51,563 bases of DNA from an uncultured Bacilli bacterium (GTDB lineage: Bacteria; Bacillota_I; Bacilli_A; RF39; UBA660). The DNA lies in assembly GCA_944332435.1 (NCBI GenBank), contig CALVJW010000008.1:1-51563 (forward strand), given 5' to 3'. A program made the translations under genes and the position numbers. Below, piece by piece: positions 1 to 7,981 of the stretch. The notes under the pieces were generated by a model. That model did not search any database. It was given only the letters and a program-made list of their open reading frames with translations, and was not told the DNA's origin. The first letter of the stretch is position 1. Every line of letters begins with the position of its first letter.

Positions 1-88
1 TGTTTTATTAATGATATTACAGGAAAAAGAATGAATTCTTTTTATATTCAAAATTTATCATTTTATTTAATAAATCGTAAAAAAAGTA

Positions 89-117
89 TTGCATTTCTAT
101 ATTTTTTATGATATTAT
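89..117 (+). promoter_or_regulatory. Sigma-A promoter of tRNA-Ala
   Basis: TTGCAT (89-94) and TATTAT (112-117) are separated by 17 bp. They sit about 30 bp before the mature tRNA 5' end, the right distance for a tRNA promoter with a short 5' leader. Confidence 0.6.
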
Positions 118-147
118 GAATATGCGTTTTGATTTGCGCATATTATT

Positions 148-224
148 GGGGAATTAGCTCAGTTGGCTAGAGCACCTGCCTTGCACGCAGGGGGTCAAGG
201 GTTCGAGTCCCTTATTCTCCACCA
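148..224 (+). tRNA. tRNA-Ala (anticodon TGC)
   Basis: A complete cloverleaf can be drawn. The acceptor stem GGGGAAT pairs with ATTCTCC (one G-U). The D-arm carries TTAGCTCAGTTGG. The anticodon stem CCTGC/GCAGG encloses a CTTGCAC loop with anticodon TGC. The T-arm AAGGG-TTCGAGT-CCCTT is intact. The 3' ACCA end is encoded in the DNA (221-224), so this tRNA does not need CCA addition, which bears on the short CCA-enzyme homologue at 39400. Confidence 0.97.
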
Positions 225-235
225 TATTGTTAATT

Positions 236-259
236 AACCTTTATTTTTAAAGGTTTTTA
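236..259 (+). terminator. Terminator after tRNA-Ala
   Basis: AACCTTT (236-242) pairs with AAAGGTT (249-255) and a T-rich tract follows. It lies 12 bp after the tRNA CCA end. Confidence 0.65.
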
Positions 260-270
260 TTTTGTTTAAA

Positions 271-300
271 AAAACTCAAAGTAATTAATCTTTGAGTTTT
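271..300. terminator. Bidirectional terminator
   Basis: AAAACTCAAAG (271-281) is a perfect inverted repeat of CTTTGAGTTTT (290-300) around an 8-nt loop. On the minus strand it follows the small membrane protein gene that ends at 308, giving it a T-run terminator. It can also stop plus-strand read-through from the tRNA. Confidence 0.75.
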
Positions 301-307
301 AAAATAA

Positions 308-670
308 TTAAAACACTCCAAATATACTAGCAACGAAGTTAATGATAAGTGTAGTAACGGTTGCTGTAGTAACTATTGAAAAAATAGTAAAACTAATTTT
401 AATTAAAACATCTTTTTTTGATCGAATTGCACTAACTAAATAAAATATACTAACAAGATAAATTAAGAAATTGTCAAGTAATAACGAGATACAAAAACTT
501 TGAGATGTTACCAAACTATTTAAACGTCCTGTATCATAACTATTGTTGTATAAAGCATTAGCAAATGTTAAAGCACTCATGATAAAGCTGAATACTGTTA
601 AAATAATTAAAATGACTTCAATAATTTTTTCAAAATGTTTAATTTCTTTATTCCATTTTTCAAACTGCAT
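308..670 (-). CDS. Small membrane protein, unknown function
   Basis: The 120-residue protein has a short charged N-terminus (MQFEKWNKEIKHFEK) followed by about three hydrophobic segments near residues 15-40, 60-83 and 90-118, with a basic RSKKD loop before the last. It should be an inner-membrane protein with no sizeable soluble domain. The start is supported by a very strong AGGAGGATAGAGGT ribosome site directly upstream. A promoter lies at 691-720 and the convergent terminator at 271-300, so it is a single-gene unit. I recognise no family; hydrophobicity alone supports the membrane call. Confidence 0.75.
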   Translation of the reverse strand: MQFEKWNKEIKHFEKIIEVILIILTVFSFIMSALTFANALYNNSYDTGRLNSLVTSQSFCISLLLDNFLIYLVSIFYLVSAIRSKKDVLIKISFTIFSIVTTATVTTLIINFVASIFGVF

Positions 671-690
671 ACCTCTATCCTCCTATTGTT

Positions 691-720
691 AGTATATATT
701 TAGATATTATGTTTTGTCAA
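691..720 (-). promoter_or_regulatory. Sigma-A promoter, minus strand
   Basis: Read on the minus strand, a perfect TTGACA (715-720) is followed after 18 bp by TATACT (691-696). It directs transcription of the small membrane protein gene that starts at 670. Confidence 0.6.
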
Positions 721-838
721 TCTATTACAAATAAGAAAGATACAAGTACTAGTAAAGTAAATTGTAAAATAGTGTCTAACTTGATAAATTTCCACTATAA
801 GTATAGAAATAGTTGATACAATAATATTGAGGTGTTTT

Positions 839-1639
839 ATGAGAATTGCAATCTTATCAGATATTCATGGCAATATAACTGCGTTAGAAGCATGCTTTAA
901 AAAAATAGATTCCCTAAAAATAGATCAAATTATTTGGTGTGGAGATTATATTACGGACATTCAAAAAGGGAAAGAAGTAATTGAATTTATAAAAAACAAG
1001 GATAAGCAATATAAACAATATGCTATTCGAGGAAATCGTGAAGATTATATTCTTGACTATTGGAAACAAGAAGAACTTCATTGGGTAGTAGGAAGCAATG
1101 AACAAAGTCTCATGATTACTTATCAATCTCTTTCAGAAGAAGATTTAAACTGGTTAGCAAATTTACCTACAGAATTATGGATAGAAGAACAAAATTTTCC
1201 TAAAATTTTAGTTAGTCACAAAAAAATAGAAGATACGAATGCCGATATTATGGTTTCTGGTCATACTCATATCAGTGAAAGTACTTATGAGCATTATACC
1301 AGGTACATTAATCCGGGATCTGTTGGCTTTTCTTTTGCTGGTAGACCTGGAACAGATTTTGCTGTTTTAGACTATGATGATGAACATATTTCTGTGGAAT
1401 TTTATCATATTCCTTATGATCTAGAAAAAGCGATTCACTTAATCGAGCAAAGTGCGATTAGTGGAATTAAAAGTAACTGGGATAACATTTTAATAAAAAT
1501 TATTTTAACTGGAGATGATTACATTAGTCCTTATTTAAATCGTGTAAAGCAGTTAGCAATTGAGAATAATTTAGACGAAGATTTAGATCATGTTCCAAAA
1601 TATTTATGGGAACAAGCAAGAAAAGAATTAGATTTATAA
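839..1639 (+). CDS. Metallophosphoesterase, YfcE/MJ0936-like
   Basis: A 266-residue cytosolic phosphoesterase of the calcineurin-like superfamily. The di-metal motifs appear in order: DIHGN near residue 8, GDY near 40, GNRED near 65, a histidine in LVSHK, and SGHTH followed by INPGSVG. The segment between the LVSHK histidine and SGHTH is shorter than in typical family members, and about 90 residues follow the core as an extra C-terminal region. ATG 839 has GAGGTG 5 bp upstream; an in-frame TTG at 827 lies inside that ribosome site and is not used. The substrate (a small phosphodiester or a nucleotide) cannot be read from sequence. Confidence 0.85.
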   Translation: MRIAILSDIHGNITALEACFKKIDSLKIDQIIWCGDYITDIQKGKEVIEFIKNKDKQYKQYAIRGNREDYILDYWKQEELHWVVGSNEQSLMITYQSLSEEDLNWLANLPTELWIEEQNFPKILVSHKKIEDTNADIMVSGHTHISESTYEHYTRYINPGSVGFSFAGRPGTDFAVLDYDDEHISVEFYHIPYDLEKAIHLIEQSAISGIKSNWDNILIKIILTGDDYISPYLNRVKQLAIENNLDEDLDHVPKYLWEQARKELDL

Positions 1640-1700
1640 AATTCTTTTTTTGTATAATCAAAATAAAATGATGAATACTAATAATGATTGGAGGTGTAAT

Positions 1701-2210
1701 ATGAAAAAGTATTTTTTAGTAGTTGCTTTACTAGGCTTCATGATTGTAACTGGATGTGGGGCTAAAAATAATGAAGTAACAGATAATAATAATCAAAGTG
1801 ATGTTAATCCAAATCCGACTGCTAATGTTGTTTATCAGACTATGACCTGTACTAAAAAAGATGAAAACATGGGTGTGGGAGATGGAACAAAATATTTTAT
1901 TAAGCATGATGGACAAAATGTTAAAAGTATTACGATGAAATTAGATTATCATATGACCAATGACAAAGATAAAGAGGTATTTGATCAAAATAGAAATTTA
2001 TTTACAGAGTTAGCTGATAAAATGAAAGATATTGCCGGAGTAACAACAAATATTGTAGAAGATACGGTTGATATGTTTCAAGCAGATCTTACTTTAGCTT
2101 TAGATAAAATGAGTGATACTGATATTGCTAATTTTGATGATTTTAAATTATCAAAAGATTTAGAAGAGCAAAAAAGATTATTTGAAGAAAAAGGTCTTAC
2201 ATGCAATTAA
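1701..2210 (+). CDS. Lipoprotein, possibly YehR-like, unknown function
   Basis: The 169-residue precursor begins MKKYFLVVALLGFMIVTGCG, a classic lipoprotein signal with lipobox VTGC, so the mature protein should be lipid-anchored on the outer face of the membrane at Cys19. An Asn/Asp-rich linker follows. The globular part starts near YQTMTCTK and has a second and a final cysteine (…LTCN at the end) that could form a disulfide. The layout resembles small YehR/DUF1307-type lipoproteins, but that is resemblance only. ATG 1701 has a GGAGGTG site; the gene ends at its own terminator. Confidence 0.75.
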   Translation: MKKYFLVVALLGFMIVTGCGAKNNEVTDNNNQSDVNPNPTANVVYQTMTCTKKDENMGVGDGTKYFIKHDGQNVKSITMKLDYHMTNDKDKEVFDQNRNLFTELADKMKDIAGVTTNIVEDTVDMFQADLTLALDKMSDTDIANFDDFKLSKDLEEQKRLFEEKGLTCN

Positions 2211-2235
2211 AACTAGATTTGATATCTAGTTTTTC
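2211..2235 (+). terminator. Terminator after the lipoprotein gene
   Basis: AACTAGAT (2211-2218) pairs with ATCTAGTT (2224-2231), followed by a run of T. Confidence 0.75.
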
Positions 2236-2289
2236 ATTTGACAAATTATGATATCAGTGTTAACATAACCCTAATTAGGTGGTGATAGT

Positions 2290-3051
2290 ATGAATAAACC
2301 AGTAATTGGTATTATAGATTGGCCATATATGGATATCGATGGAGATTTAGTTTATTGTACACCAAAAGAAATATCTGATGTTGTGATTAAAAATGGTGGA
2401 ATTCCTTATATTATTGTACCGGTACAATGGGATGTTGATTATGCGAATACAAGAAGAATTGATACGCCAAAATTGACAGAAGAGGAAAAAGAATTATTAT
2501 TTTATCAATTATCTATGTGTGATGCGATTATAAAGCCAGGCGGAACAAAAACTTATGAATATGAAAATATGATTTATGAGTATACTTATGAACATGACAT
2601 TCCTTATTTAGGAATTTGTGCGGGAATGCAAATAATGGCTCATCATGGATATCAAAATGAAAAATATATTCCTAATATCAAAATTGAAAATACACCAATT
2701 GTCCATCGCAAAAGTGAAGAAGAAAAACGTGAAACAGGCGAGTGTACTCATGATATTATCATTTATTCTGGAACATTGTTAAGTGAAATTTATGGTGGAA
2801 AAAACATTGCAAAAGTAAATAGTTATCATAGTGTACAAGTACCGGAGATAATGATTCACAAAGTATCAGCACGTTCTCGTGATGGGGTAATAGAAGCGAT
2901 TGAAGCACCAGATAAAAAATTTCATTTAGGAGTTCAATTCCATCCAGAAAAATGGTATCAAAAAGATCCATATAGTGAAGAAATATTTAAAAGAATCGTA
3001 TATGAAGCAAATCAAAAAAGACTTGAAAAAAAGAAAGAAATTCGATTGTAA
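2290..3051 (+). CDS. Class I glutamine amidotransferase, peptidase C26 / PuuD-like
   Basis: A 253-residue soluble enzyme of the gamma-glutamyl-gamma-aminobutyrate hydrolase group. The nucleophile elbow is GICAGMQ (Cys near residue 108), and the catalytic His-Glu pair is in GVQFHPE near residue 218. The N-terminus MNKPVIGI and the KPGGTKTYEYE segment fit the family. Relatives hydrolyse gamma-glutamyl amides such as gamma-glutamyl-GABA or gamma-glutamyl-polyamines. No polyamine or peptidase genes are adjacent, so the substrate is open. The ATG at 2290 has a TAGGTGGTG ribosome site and the gene is monocistronic. Confidence 0.87.
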   Translation: MNKPVIGIIDWPYMDIDGDLVYCTPKEISDVVIKNGGIPYIIVPVQWDVDYANTRRIDTPKLTEEEKELLFYQLSMCDAIIKPGGTKTYEYENMIYEYTYEHDIPYLGICAGMQIMAHHGYQNEKYIPNIKIENTPIVHRKSEEEKRETGECTHDIIIYSGTLLSEIYGGKNIAKVNSYHSVQVPEIMIHKVSARSRDGVIEAIEAPDKKFHLGVQFHPEKWYQKDPYSEEIFKRIVYEANQKRLEKKKEIRL

Positions 3052-3063
3052 TTTCTTTTTTTT
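3034..3063 (+). terminator. Terminator after the amidotransferase gene
   Basis: AAAGAAAT (3034-3041) pairs with ATTTCTTT (3051-3058) and runs into a T tract. It overlaps the last codons of the gene. Confidence 0.6.
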
Positions 3064-3101
3064 GAATCTTAATAATATACTAGAATTAGGTGAGATAAGA
3101 T

Positions 3102-3323
3102 ATGAATCGATTGTTTTTTCTTCTATTAGGCTTCGGATTATCGCTCATTGGTTTTATCTATATCATTAGTTATTTAAATTTACTTACAATTGGGTATAAT
3201 TTTTATGAATATGTCAACTTTATAATTAGGAGAGTGGAATGTATGTATGCTCCTATTGGAATAATCATGATTATTCTAACTATTATGTTACCAGGAGGAA
3301 CTCATTATGAATTACATTTATGA
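3102..3323 (+). CDS. Two-TM small membrane protein
   Basis: The 73-residue protein has hydrophobic spans at about residues 4-28 and 48-66, separated by a loop with RRVE. It starts at ATG 3102 after TTAGGTGAG. Its last 17 bp overlap the start of the next gene, which implies translational coupling and a shared role with the 213-residue protein downstream. No family is recognised. Confidence 0.7.
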   Translation: MNRLFFLLLGFGLSLIGFIYIISYLNLLTIGYNFYEYVNFIIRRVECMYAPIGIIMIILTIMLPGGTHYELHL

Positions 3324-3948
3324 TATTTTAGTTAATTTAGGTGATAAGCCGTATGATTTTTACGATTGGAATTTAGATGATACAATTGAACATATTAGAA
3401 AGATACCATTATTTCATGTTTCTAGTATTATTCTAAAAGAATTAAGAGAATGTCGTATTGTAATAAGAGAAGAAATGATGGAAAAGTTAAATAATAAAAC
3501 AGAAGTTTTCGCGAAAAAAGGAATTGAACTTATTCCATATGCTTGTCTATTTAGTGATGGAATGGAAGTATTAGCCATTGAGTTCAATCATCAAGGTGTA
3601 TCAGTATTTAAGAGTAAATTATTACTTGAAGAAGAAGAAGAAGTCTTAGAAGTAGTGTCAAGAATTCCAGAAAGCCAAATTTCATATACAATGATTGGAA
3701 AAGAAGAAATGGAAGTGTTCAAAACAAGGAAAGAAGTAGAATTCTTGGAAGAGTTTGATCAAGAATTATCACGGTTAAAAAAAGAACAAGCTCAAAAATT
3801 ACGATATTTATATTATGAATGTTTTAATAAGAAAGAAGAAAATGTAAATATTATAGTAAAAGAAATCAAAAAGTCATTAAAAGAAAACTTCCATGACACT
3901 TATCCACAACTTTATCAATTTTTTAAATTAACAAGTGTGAAAAAATAA
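3307..3948 (+). CDS. Conserved hypothetical cytosolic protein
   Basis: The 213-residue protein begins MNYIYDILVNLGDKPYDFYDW. It looks like a conserved Firmicutes protein with a DUF3603-like opening (YDxxxNxxxxxYDFxEW and KIPLFHV), a family assignment I hold loosely. The middle is a mixed alpha/beta domain; the last third, from about residue 125, is highly charged and probably helical. There is no signal peptide. ATG 3307 has an AGGAGG site (3295-3300) located inside the upstream membrane gene. The 3' end of the gene carries the first of three DnaA-box-like sequences. Confidence 0.7.
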   Translation: MNYIYDILVNLGDKPYDFYDWNLDDTIEHIRKIPLFHVSSIILKELRECRIVIREEMMEKLNNKTEVFAKKGIELIPYACLFSDGMEVLAIEFNHQGVSVFKSKLLLEEEEEVLEVVSRIPESQISYTMIGKEEMEVFKTRKEVEFLEEFDQELSRLKKEQAQKLRYLYYECFNKKEENVNIIVKEIKKSLKENFHDTYPQLYQFFKLTSVKK

Positions 3949-3990
3949 ACTTTTCCACAGGATAATAAAAGATATTTGTTTTTATCCACA
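3900..3990 (+). promoter_or_regulatory. DnaA-box cluster upstream of asnS
   Basis: Two perfect boxes TTATCCACA (3900-3908 and 3982-3990) and one near match TTTTCCACA (3951-3959) lie in the same orientation within 91 bp. The last is only 6 bp before the -35 of the asnS promoter. The first overlaps the end of the preceding coding sequence. Consensus matching is direct; DnaA binding is inferred. Confidence 0.5.
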
Positions 3991-3996
3991 TAAATC

Positions 3997-4025
3997 TTGA
4001 CGAGTAAATACATTTATACTATAAT
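3997..4025 (+). promoter_or_regulatory. Sigma-A promoter of the asnS T-box transcript
   Basis: TTGACG (3997-4002), a 17-bp spacer, and TATAAT (4020-4025). It starts a leader of about 230 nt that carries the T-box. Confidence 0.8.
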
Positions 4026-4030
4026 AACAA

Positions 4031-4241
4031 TATAAATCGTTGATGTGGAGAAGTAAAATTTGATTCTGTGTATAGAGAGTTGGGATTGCTGGAAACCAAT
4101 CACAAGGCAAATTTGAATAACACCACGGAGTGTCTTTACGAATTGAGTAGTTTAGACCGGTAAATACCGTTAGAATGAAACCAAAGTTACGAAAGGGTGG
4201 TACCGTGCTTTTTAGCGCCCCTTAATTTCGTAACTTTTTTT
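4031..4241 (+). promoter_or_regulatory. T-box riboswitch, Asn-specific
   Basis: A standard T-box leader senses uncharged tRNA and controls transcription read-through into asnS. The T-box core AAGGGTGGTACCGTG spans about 4193-4207, with the acceptor-pairing TGGT at 4198-4201. A likely specifier AAC (4119-4121) sits in GAATAACACC, matching the asparagine codon and the downstream gene. The terminator stem pairs AGTTACGAAA (from about 4185) with TTTCGTAACT (to about 4235), followed by a T-run. The TGGT would pair with the usual G discriminator of tRNA-Asn by a G-U wobble. Confidence 0.93.
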
Positions 4242-4259
4242 ATTAGAAAGAGGGATAGA

Positions 4260-5651
4260 ATGAAAAGTGTTGATGTAGTTGAAGTATATCAAAAATTAGA
4301 AGATTATATGGATCAAAAAATTAAATTGCAAGGATGGATTCGTAATCATCGTAAACAAAAAGAATTTGGATTTATTGATTTTTACGATGGAACATGTTTC
4401 AAATCTGTACAGTTGGTATATACAAATGAATTAGCTAGTTTTGAGCAAATTCAAAAGTTGAGAGTTGGTTCTAGTATTGAAGTAGTAGGGACGTTAGTTT
4501 CTTCACCAGCCAAGGGGCAAGCATTTGAAATTAGTGTTGATTCGATAGAATTATTAGGAGATAGTCCAGAAAATTATCCAGTACAACCAAAACGTCATAC
4601 GAGAGAATTTTTAAGAGAAATTGGATATTTACGTCCACGTGTGAACTTATTTCAAGCTGTGTTCCGTGTTCGTAGTATAGCAGCAAGAGCAATTCATGAA
4701 TATTTCCAATCTCATGGTTATGTTTATGTACATACGCCACTTTTTACTGCGAATGATGGTGAAGGTGCAGGGGAAATGTTTAAAGTAACAACATTGGACT
4801 TAAAGAAGTTACCAAAAACAGAAGAAGGAGAAATTGATTATAAAAAAGATTTCTTTGGTAAAAAAGTAGGACTTACCGTGACAGGACAATTAGAAGCAGA
4901 AGCATTTGCAATGGCATTTAAAAAAGTATATACGTTTGGACCAACTTTCCGTGCAGAAAATTCCAATACGAAAACGCATGCAAGTGAATTCTGGATGATT
5001 GAACCAGAAATTGCATTTTGTGAATTAGATGGGTTAATGGATATAGAAGAAGAAATGTTAAAATTTGTTATTCAATATGTATTAGATCATTGCCCAACAG
5101 AGATGGAATTCTTTAACTCATTTGTAGAAAAAGGAATTATTGATAAATTAAAAGCAGTTGTTACAAGTAAAGCAGCTAGAATTACACATCAAGAAGCAAT
5201 TGATATTTTATTAAACAGTGGAGTAAAATTTGAAAATAAACCAGTACATGGAGAAGATTTGGCAACAGAGCATGAAAAATATTTAACAGGTGAATATTTC
5301 CATAGTCCGGTATTTGTTACCGATTGGCCACAAGATATTAAAGCTTTCTATATGCGTAAAAATGATGATAATAAAACAGTTGCTGCTGTAGATTTATTAG
5401 TACCAGGAGCTGGAGAATTAATGGGTGGAAGTCAAAGAGAAGAACGCCTGGATGTATTACTTGCTCGTATGGAAGAGTTGAAGATGTCTACTGATGGATT
5501 AGACTGGTATTTAAATTTACGTAAATATGGAGGGTGTAAACACTCTGGATTTGGTATGGGATTTGAACGTTTACTAATTTATATCACCGGTGTTGAAAAT
5601 ATTAGAGATGTAATTCCATTCCCAAGAACACCAGGAAACTGTGAATTTTAA
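4260..5651 (+). CDS. asnS: Asparaginyl-tRNA synthetase
   Basis: A 463-residue class IIb synthetase that charges tRNA-Asn in the cytosol. The N-terminal OB-fold anticodon domain (about residues 10-100, LQGWIRNHRKQKEFGFIDF) precedes the catalytic core. Motif 2 is FRAENSNTKTHASEFWMIEPE-type and motif 3 is GFGMGFERLLIYITG, followed by DVIPFPRTPG. ATG 4260 follows GAGGGATAGA; longer upstream reading would run into the T-box terminator and is rejected. Length is normal. A dedicated AsnRS means Asn-tRNA can be made directly rather than only by transamidation. Confidence 0.96.
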   Translation: MKSVDVVEVYQKLEDYMDQKIKLQGWIRNHRKQKEFGFIDFYDGTCFKSVQLVYTNELASFEQIQKLRVGSSIEVVGTLVSSPAKGQAFEISVDSIELLGDSPENYPVQPKRHTREFLREIGYLRPRVNLFQAVFRVRSIAARAIHEYFQSHGYVYVHTPLFTANDGEGAGEMFKVTTLDLKKLPKTEEGEIDYKKDFFGKKVGLTVTGQLEAEAFAMAFKKVYTFGPTFRAENSNTKTHASEFWMIEPEIAFCELDGLMDIEEEMLKFVIQYVLDHCPTEMEFFNSFVEKGIIDKLKAVVTSKAARITHQEAIDILLNSGVKFENKPVHGEDLATEHEKYLTGEYFHSPVFVTDWPQDIKAFYMRKNDDNKTVAAVDLLVPGAGELMGGSQREERLDVLLARMEELKMSTDGLDWYLNLRKYGGCKHSGFGMGFERLLIYITGVENIRDVIPFPRTPGNCEF

Positions 5652-5673
5652 AGAAACCTTGTGTTTCTTTTTT
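5650..5673 (+). terminator. Terminator after asnS
   Basis: AAAGAAAC (5650-5657) pairs with GTTTCTTT (5663-5670), followed by Ts. Confidence 0.75.
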
Positions 5674-5719
5674 GTATAAAACAAGGAATCTATACCAAAA
5701 TAAAAGTAGGAGGAAACAT

Positions 5720-6259
5720 ATGAAAAAATTGTTAACGATTTTAACGACCCTACTATTACTAACAGGATGTGAAACGATGTATAATACGCCAACGAAACAA
5801 GTAGAGTTTTTTCTAGCGGATTATCAAACACTTAATGAAGACGTTATGGATGATTTAGATAAGGTTGTACAGGAAGAAGAATTATTTAATTCAGAACAAA
5901 GAAAGAGATATCGCGAACTAATGAAAAAACATTATCAAGAATTAGTTTATAACGTAAAAGAAGAAGAAATTAATGCTGATAAAGCAATTGTAACAGTAGA
6001 AATAGAAGTACGAGATTACGCTAAAGTATTTGAACAAGCGGAAAAAGAATTGAATGATCATCCAGAAAAATTTCAAAATGAAAAAGGAGAATATGACGAA
6101 GAAAAATATTTAAACTATCGTTTGGAGCAAATGGAAAAAACCAAAGATAGAGTAAAATATACGATGGAAATGAATCTTACCAAAGATGGTGAAGAATGGG
6201 AATTAGATGATCTTACGGAAGAACAAGAAGATAAAATACATGGAATTTATAAATATTAA
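5720..6259 (+). CDS. Lipoprotein, unknown function
   Basis: The 179-residue precursor MKKLLTILTTLLLLTGCE has a clear lipobox (LTGC, Cys17). The mature part begins TPTKQVEFFLADYQTLNEDVMDDLD, where a helix is followed by an alpha/beta domain; the rest is strongly acidic and rich in Glu and Lys. This TPxxxVExFLxxYQ opening is reminiscent of small NTF2-like or DUF4878-type lipoproteins, which I offer only as a possibility. ATG 5720 has AGGAGG 8 bp upstream. A strong terminator follows at once. Confidence 0.75.
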   Translation: MKKLLTILTTLLLLTGCETMYNTPTKQVEFFLADYQTLNEDVMDDLDKVVQEEELFNSEQRKRYRELMKKHYQELVYNVKEEEINADKAIVTVEIEVRDYAKVFEQAEKELNDHPEKFQNEKGEYDEEKYLNYRLEQMEKTKDRVKYTMEMNLTKDGEEWELDDLTEEQEDKIHGIYKY

Positions 6260-6285
6260 AGGACGAGTTCTAACTCGTCCTTTTT
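6258..6285 (+). terminator. Strong terminator between the lipoprotein gene and dacB
   Basis: AAAGGACGAG pairs with CTCGTCCTTT around a short TTCTAA loop and runs into T5. Only about 27 bp remain before the dacB start, so the dacB promoter must lie close by or inside the upstream gene. Confidence 0.85.
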
Positions 6286-6311
6286 GTCATATACATGAAA
6301 TAGGTGATTGT

Positions 6312-7406
6312 ATGAAGAAAATAGTTGTAGGAATATTATTACTTTTTCTCTTACCAATGCAAGTATTTGCGATAGGAGATAGTGCAAGAAGTAGTATTTT
6401 GGTAGATACCGATTCCGGTAGAATCTTATATTCAAAAAATAGTAATGAAGTAAGAAGTATTGCTAGTATTTCTAAAATTATGACTGCTATTTTAGCAATC
6501 GAATCAGGAAAATTAGATAAAGTTGTAACAATTAATGATGTTGTTTTAAAAGCTTATGGTTCAGGAATTTATATCAAAGTGGGGGAAAAATTAACATTAG
6601 AAGATTTAGTATATGGACTTATGTTACGAAGTGGAAATGATGCTGCTTTAGCAATTGCAGATTATGTAGGTGGTAGTGTTCAAAAATTTGTAGAAAAGAT
6701 GAATCAAAAAGCAAAAGAAATAGGTATGAATAATACTACGTTTCATAATCCGAGTGGTTTAGATGAAGAAGAAGAAAAAGGAAACTTTTCAACTGCTTAT
6801 GACATGGCCTTATTAACGAGTTATGCGATGCAAAATAAGACGTTTAGAAAAATTACAGGTACTAAAAAATATGTGTTAAAAACTAATAAAAACCATTATA
6901 TTTGGTATAACAAAAATAAACTTCTTAATACTTATGAATATACTACTGGTGGAAAAACTGGGTTTACAAAAAAAGCAAGAAGGACCTTAGTATCAACAGC
7001 TAGTAAAAATAATCTTAATTTGGCTGTTGTAACATTAGATGATGGAAATGATTTTCAAGATCACAAAAATTTACATGAATATGGATTTCAAAATTATAAA
7101 AAATATGTATTTTTAAAAAAAGGAAAGATAGAAATAAAAGATGACAACTATTATAAACATGATATATTAGAAATCAAAAAAGATTTATCGATTGCTCTTA
7201 TGGAAAGTGAAAAAGATAATGTGATACTCCATTATCAATTAAAGAAAAATAGAAAACCTAAAGATGGTGATATCGTTGGAGTGGTAGAAGCAAAAATAGA
7301 TGATGAAGTACTAGCAAAGCAAGAAATCATTTTCAAAGAAAAAAAAGAAGAAGAAAAAGAAAAGAAAAAATCTAGTATTTTAGATTGGATTCGTAATTTA
7401 TGGTAA
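6312..7406 (+). CDS. dacB: D-alanyl-D-alanine carboxypeptidase, sporulation DacB type
   Basis: A 364-residue low-molecular-weight PBP (peptidase S11) that trims D-Ala from peptidoglycan pentapeptides. It has a signal peptide (MKKIVVGILLLFLLPMQVFA), the nucleophile motif SISK (Ser52, Lys55), RSGNDAA (SxN motif) near residue 109 and GGKTGFTKKA (KTG motif) near 215. A C-terminal domain ends in an amphipathic helix (SSILDWIRNLW) typical of membrane-tethered PBP5 relatives. ATG 6312 has TAGGTGATT upstream. It overlaps spmA by 7 bp; the dacB-spmA-spmB order is that of Bacillus, where these genes control spore cortex cross-linking and core dehydration. Confidence 0.93.
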   Translation: MKKIVVGILLLFLLPMQVFAIGDSARSSILVDTDSGRILYSKNSNEVRSIASISKIMTAILAIESGKLDKVVTINDVVLKAYGSGIYIKVGEKLTLEDLVYGLMLRSGNDAALAIADYVGGSVQKFVEKMNQKAKEIGMNNTTFHNPSGLDEEEEKGNFSTAYDMALLTSYAMQNKTFRKITGTKKYVLKTNKNHYIWYNKNKLLNTYEYTTGGKTGFTKKARRTLVSTASKNNLNLAVVTLDDGNDFQDHKNLHEYGFQNYKKYVFLKKGKIEIKDDNYYKHDILEIKKDLSIALMESEKDNVILHYQLKKNRKPKDGDIVGVVEAKIDDEVLAKQEIIFKEKKEEEKEKKKSSILDWIRNLW

Positions 7407-7981
7407 ATAAAATTTGGGGATTTTTCATCATTAGTGGTATCTGCTTTTGTTTTATCACTGGAAAGTTAGAACTTTTAAATAAGCAAATTTTAGATAGTAC
7501 GAAACAATCTTTTGATATGATTATTCAAATATTTCCAGTTATGGCCCTTTGGATGGGAATTATGAATATCGCAACAGTATCAGGACTATTAAAAAAGATG
7601 GCATATCGATTATCGCCTTTTTTAACAAAATTATTTCCAGAAATACCAAAAGGACATGAATCACTTAGTTATATTGCTTCTAATATTATTGTCAATTTAT
7701 TTGGACTTGGAAATGCAGCTACTCCATTTGGTTTAAAAGCAATGAAATCTTTACAAGCGATTAATCCTAAAAAAGATACTGCAAGTTGTAGTATGGTTAC
7801 CTTTTTAGTTCTAAATACTAGTGGAATGACTATTGTACCAACAACCATTATATCTCTTAGAATGTTACATAAAAGTGTGAATCCAACGGAAATAGTCTTT
7901 CCATGTATTCTTGCAACCTTATGTGCAACAATCGCAGGATTATTATTAGATCGTATTTTAGCAAGGAGGTATTATCATTGA
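7400..7981 (+). CDS. spmA: Spore maturation protein A
   Basis: A 193-residue integral membrane protein with hydrophobic spans throughout and the nucleoside-recognition (Gate) type core. Typical segments are MALWMGIMNIATVSGLL near residues 49-65, SYIASNIIVNLFGLGNAATPFGLKAM near 94-118 and SCSMVTFLVLNTSGMTIVPTTIISLR near 128-153. With SpmB it is needed for spore core dehydration and heat resistance in Bacillus; the transported ligand is not settled. The ATG overlaps the end of dacB, and the stop TGA overlaps the TTG start of spmB, so all three are translationally coupled. Confidence 0.93.
   Translation: MVNKIWGFFIISGICFCFITGKLELLNKQILDSTKQSFDMIIQIFPVMALWMGIMNIATVSGLLKKMAYRLSPFLTKLFPEIPKGHESLSYIASNIIVNLFGLGNAATPFGLKAMKSLQAINPKKDTASCSMVTFLVLNTSGMTIVPTTIISLRMLHKSVNPTEIVFPCILATLCATIAGLLLDRILARRYYH

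Noticed and set aside
1-111. Open frame running in from the left edge to a TGA near 111
   Set aside because: It is 37 codons of low-complexity, AT-driven sequence with no recognisable domain, and it covers the tRNA promoter. It cannot be told from chance.
2975-3169. 64-codon frame bridging the amidotransferase and the next gene
   Set aside because: It overlaps a good gene end, a terminator and the start of another gene, and has no ribosome site.
4044-4052. TGTGGAGAA as a fourth, inverted DnaA box
   Set aside because: It has one mismatch and falls in the conserved stem I region of the T-box, which explains it better.
5574-5831. Minus-strand open frames inside asnS, argS, the PBP gene and other long genes
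   Set aside because: They lie wholly within well-identified genes, have no ribosome sites, and their translations are Phe/Tyr/Leu-rich as expected of antisense AT-rich DNA.
6286-6311. Sigma-E promoter directly before dacB
   Set aside because: A CATATACAT-like -10 is visible, but the matching -35 position falls in the terminator stem and does not resemble the consensus.
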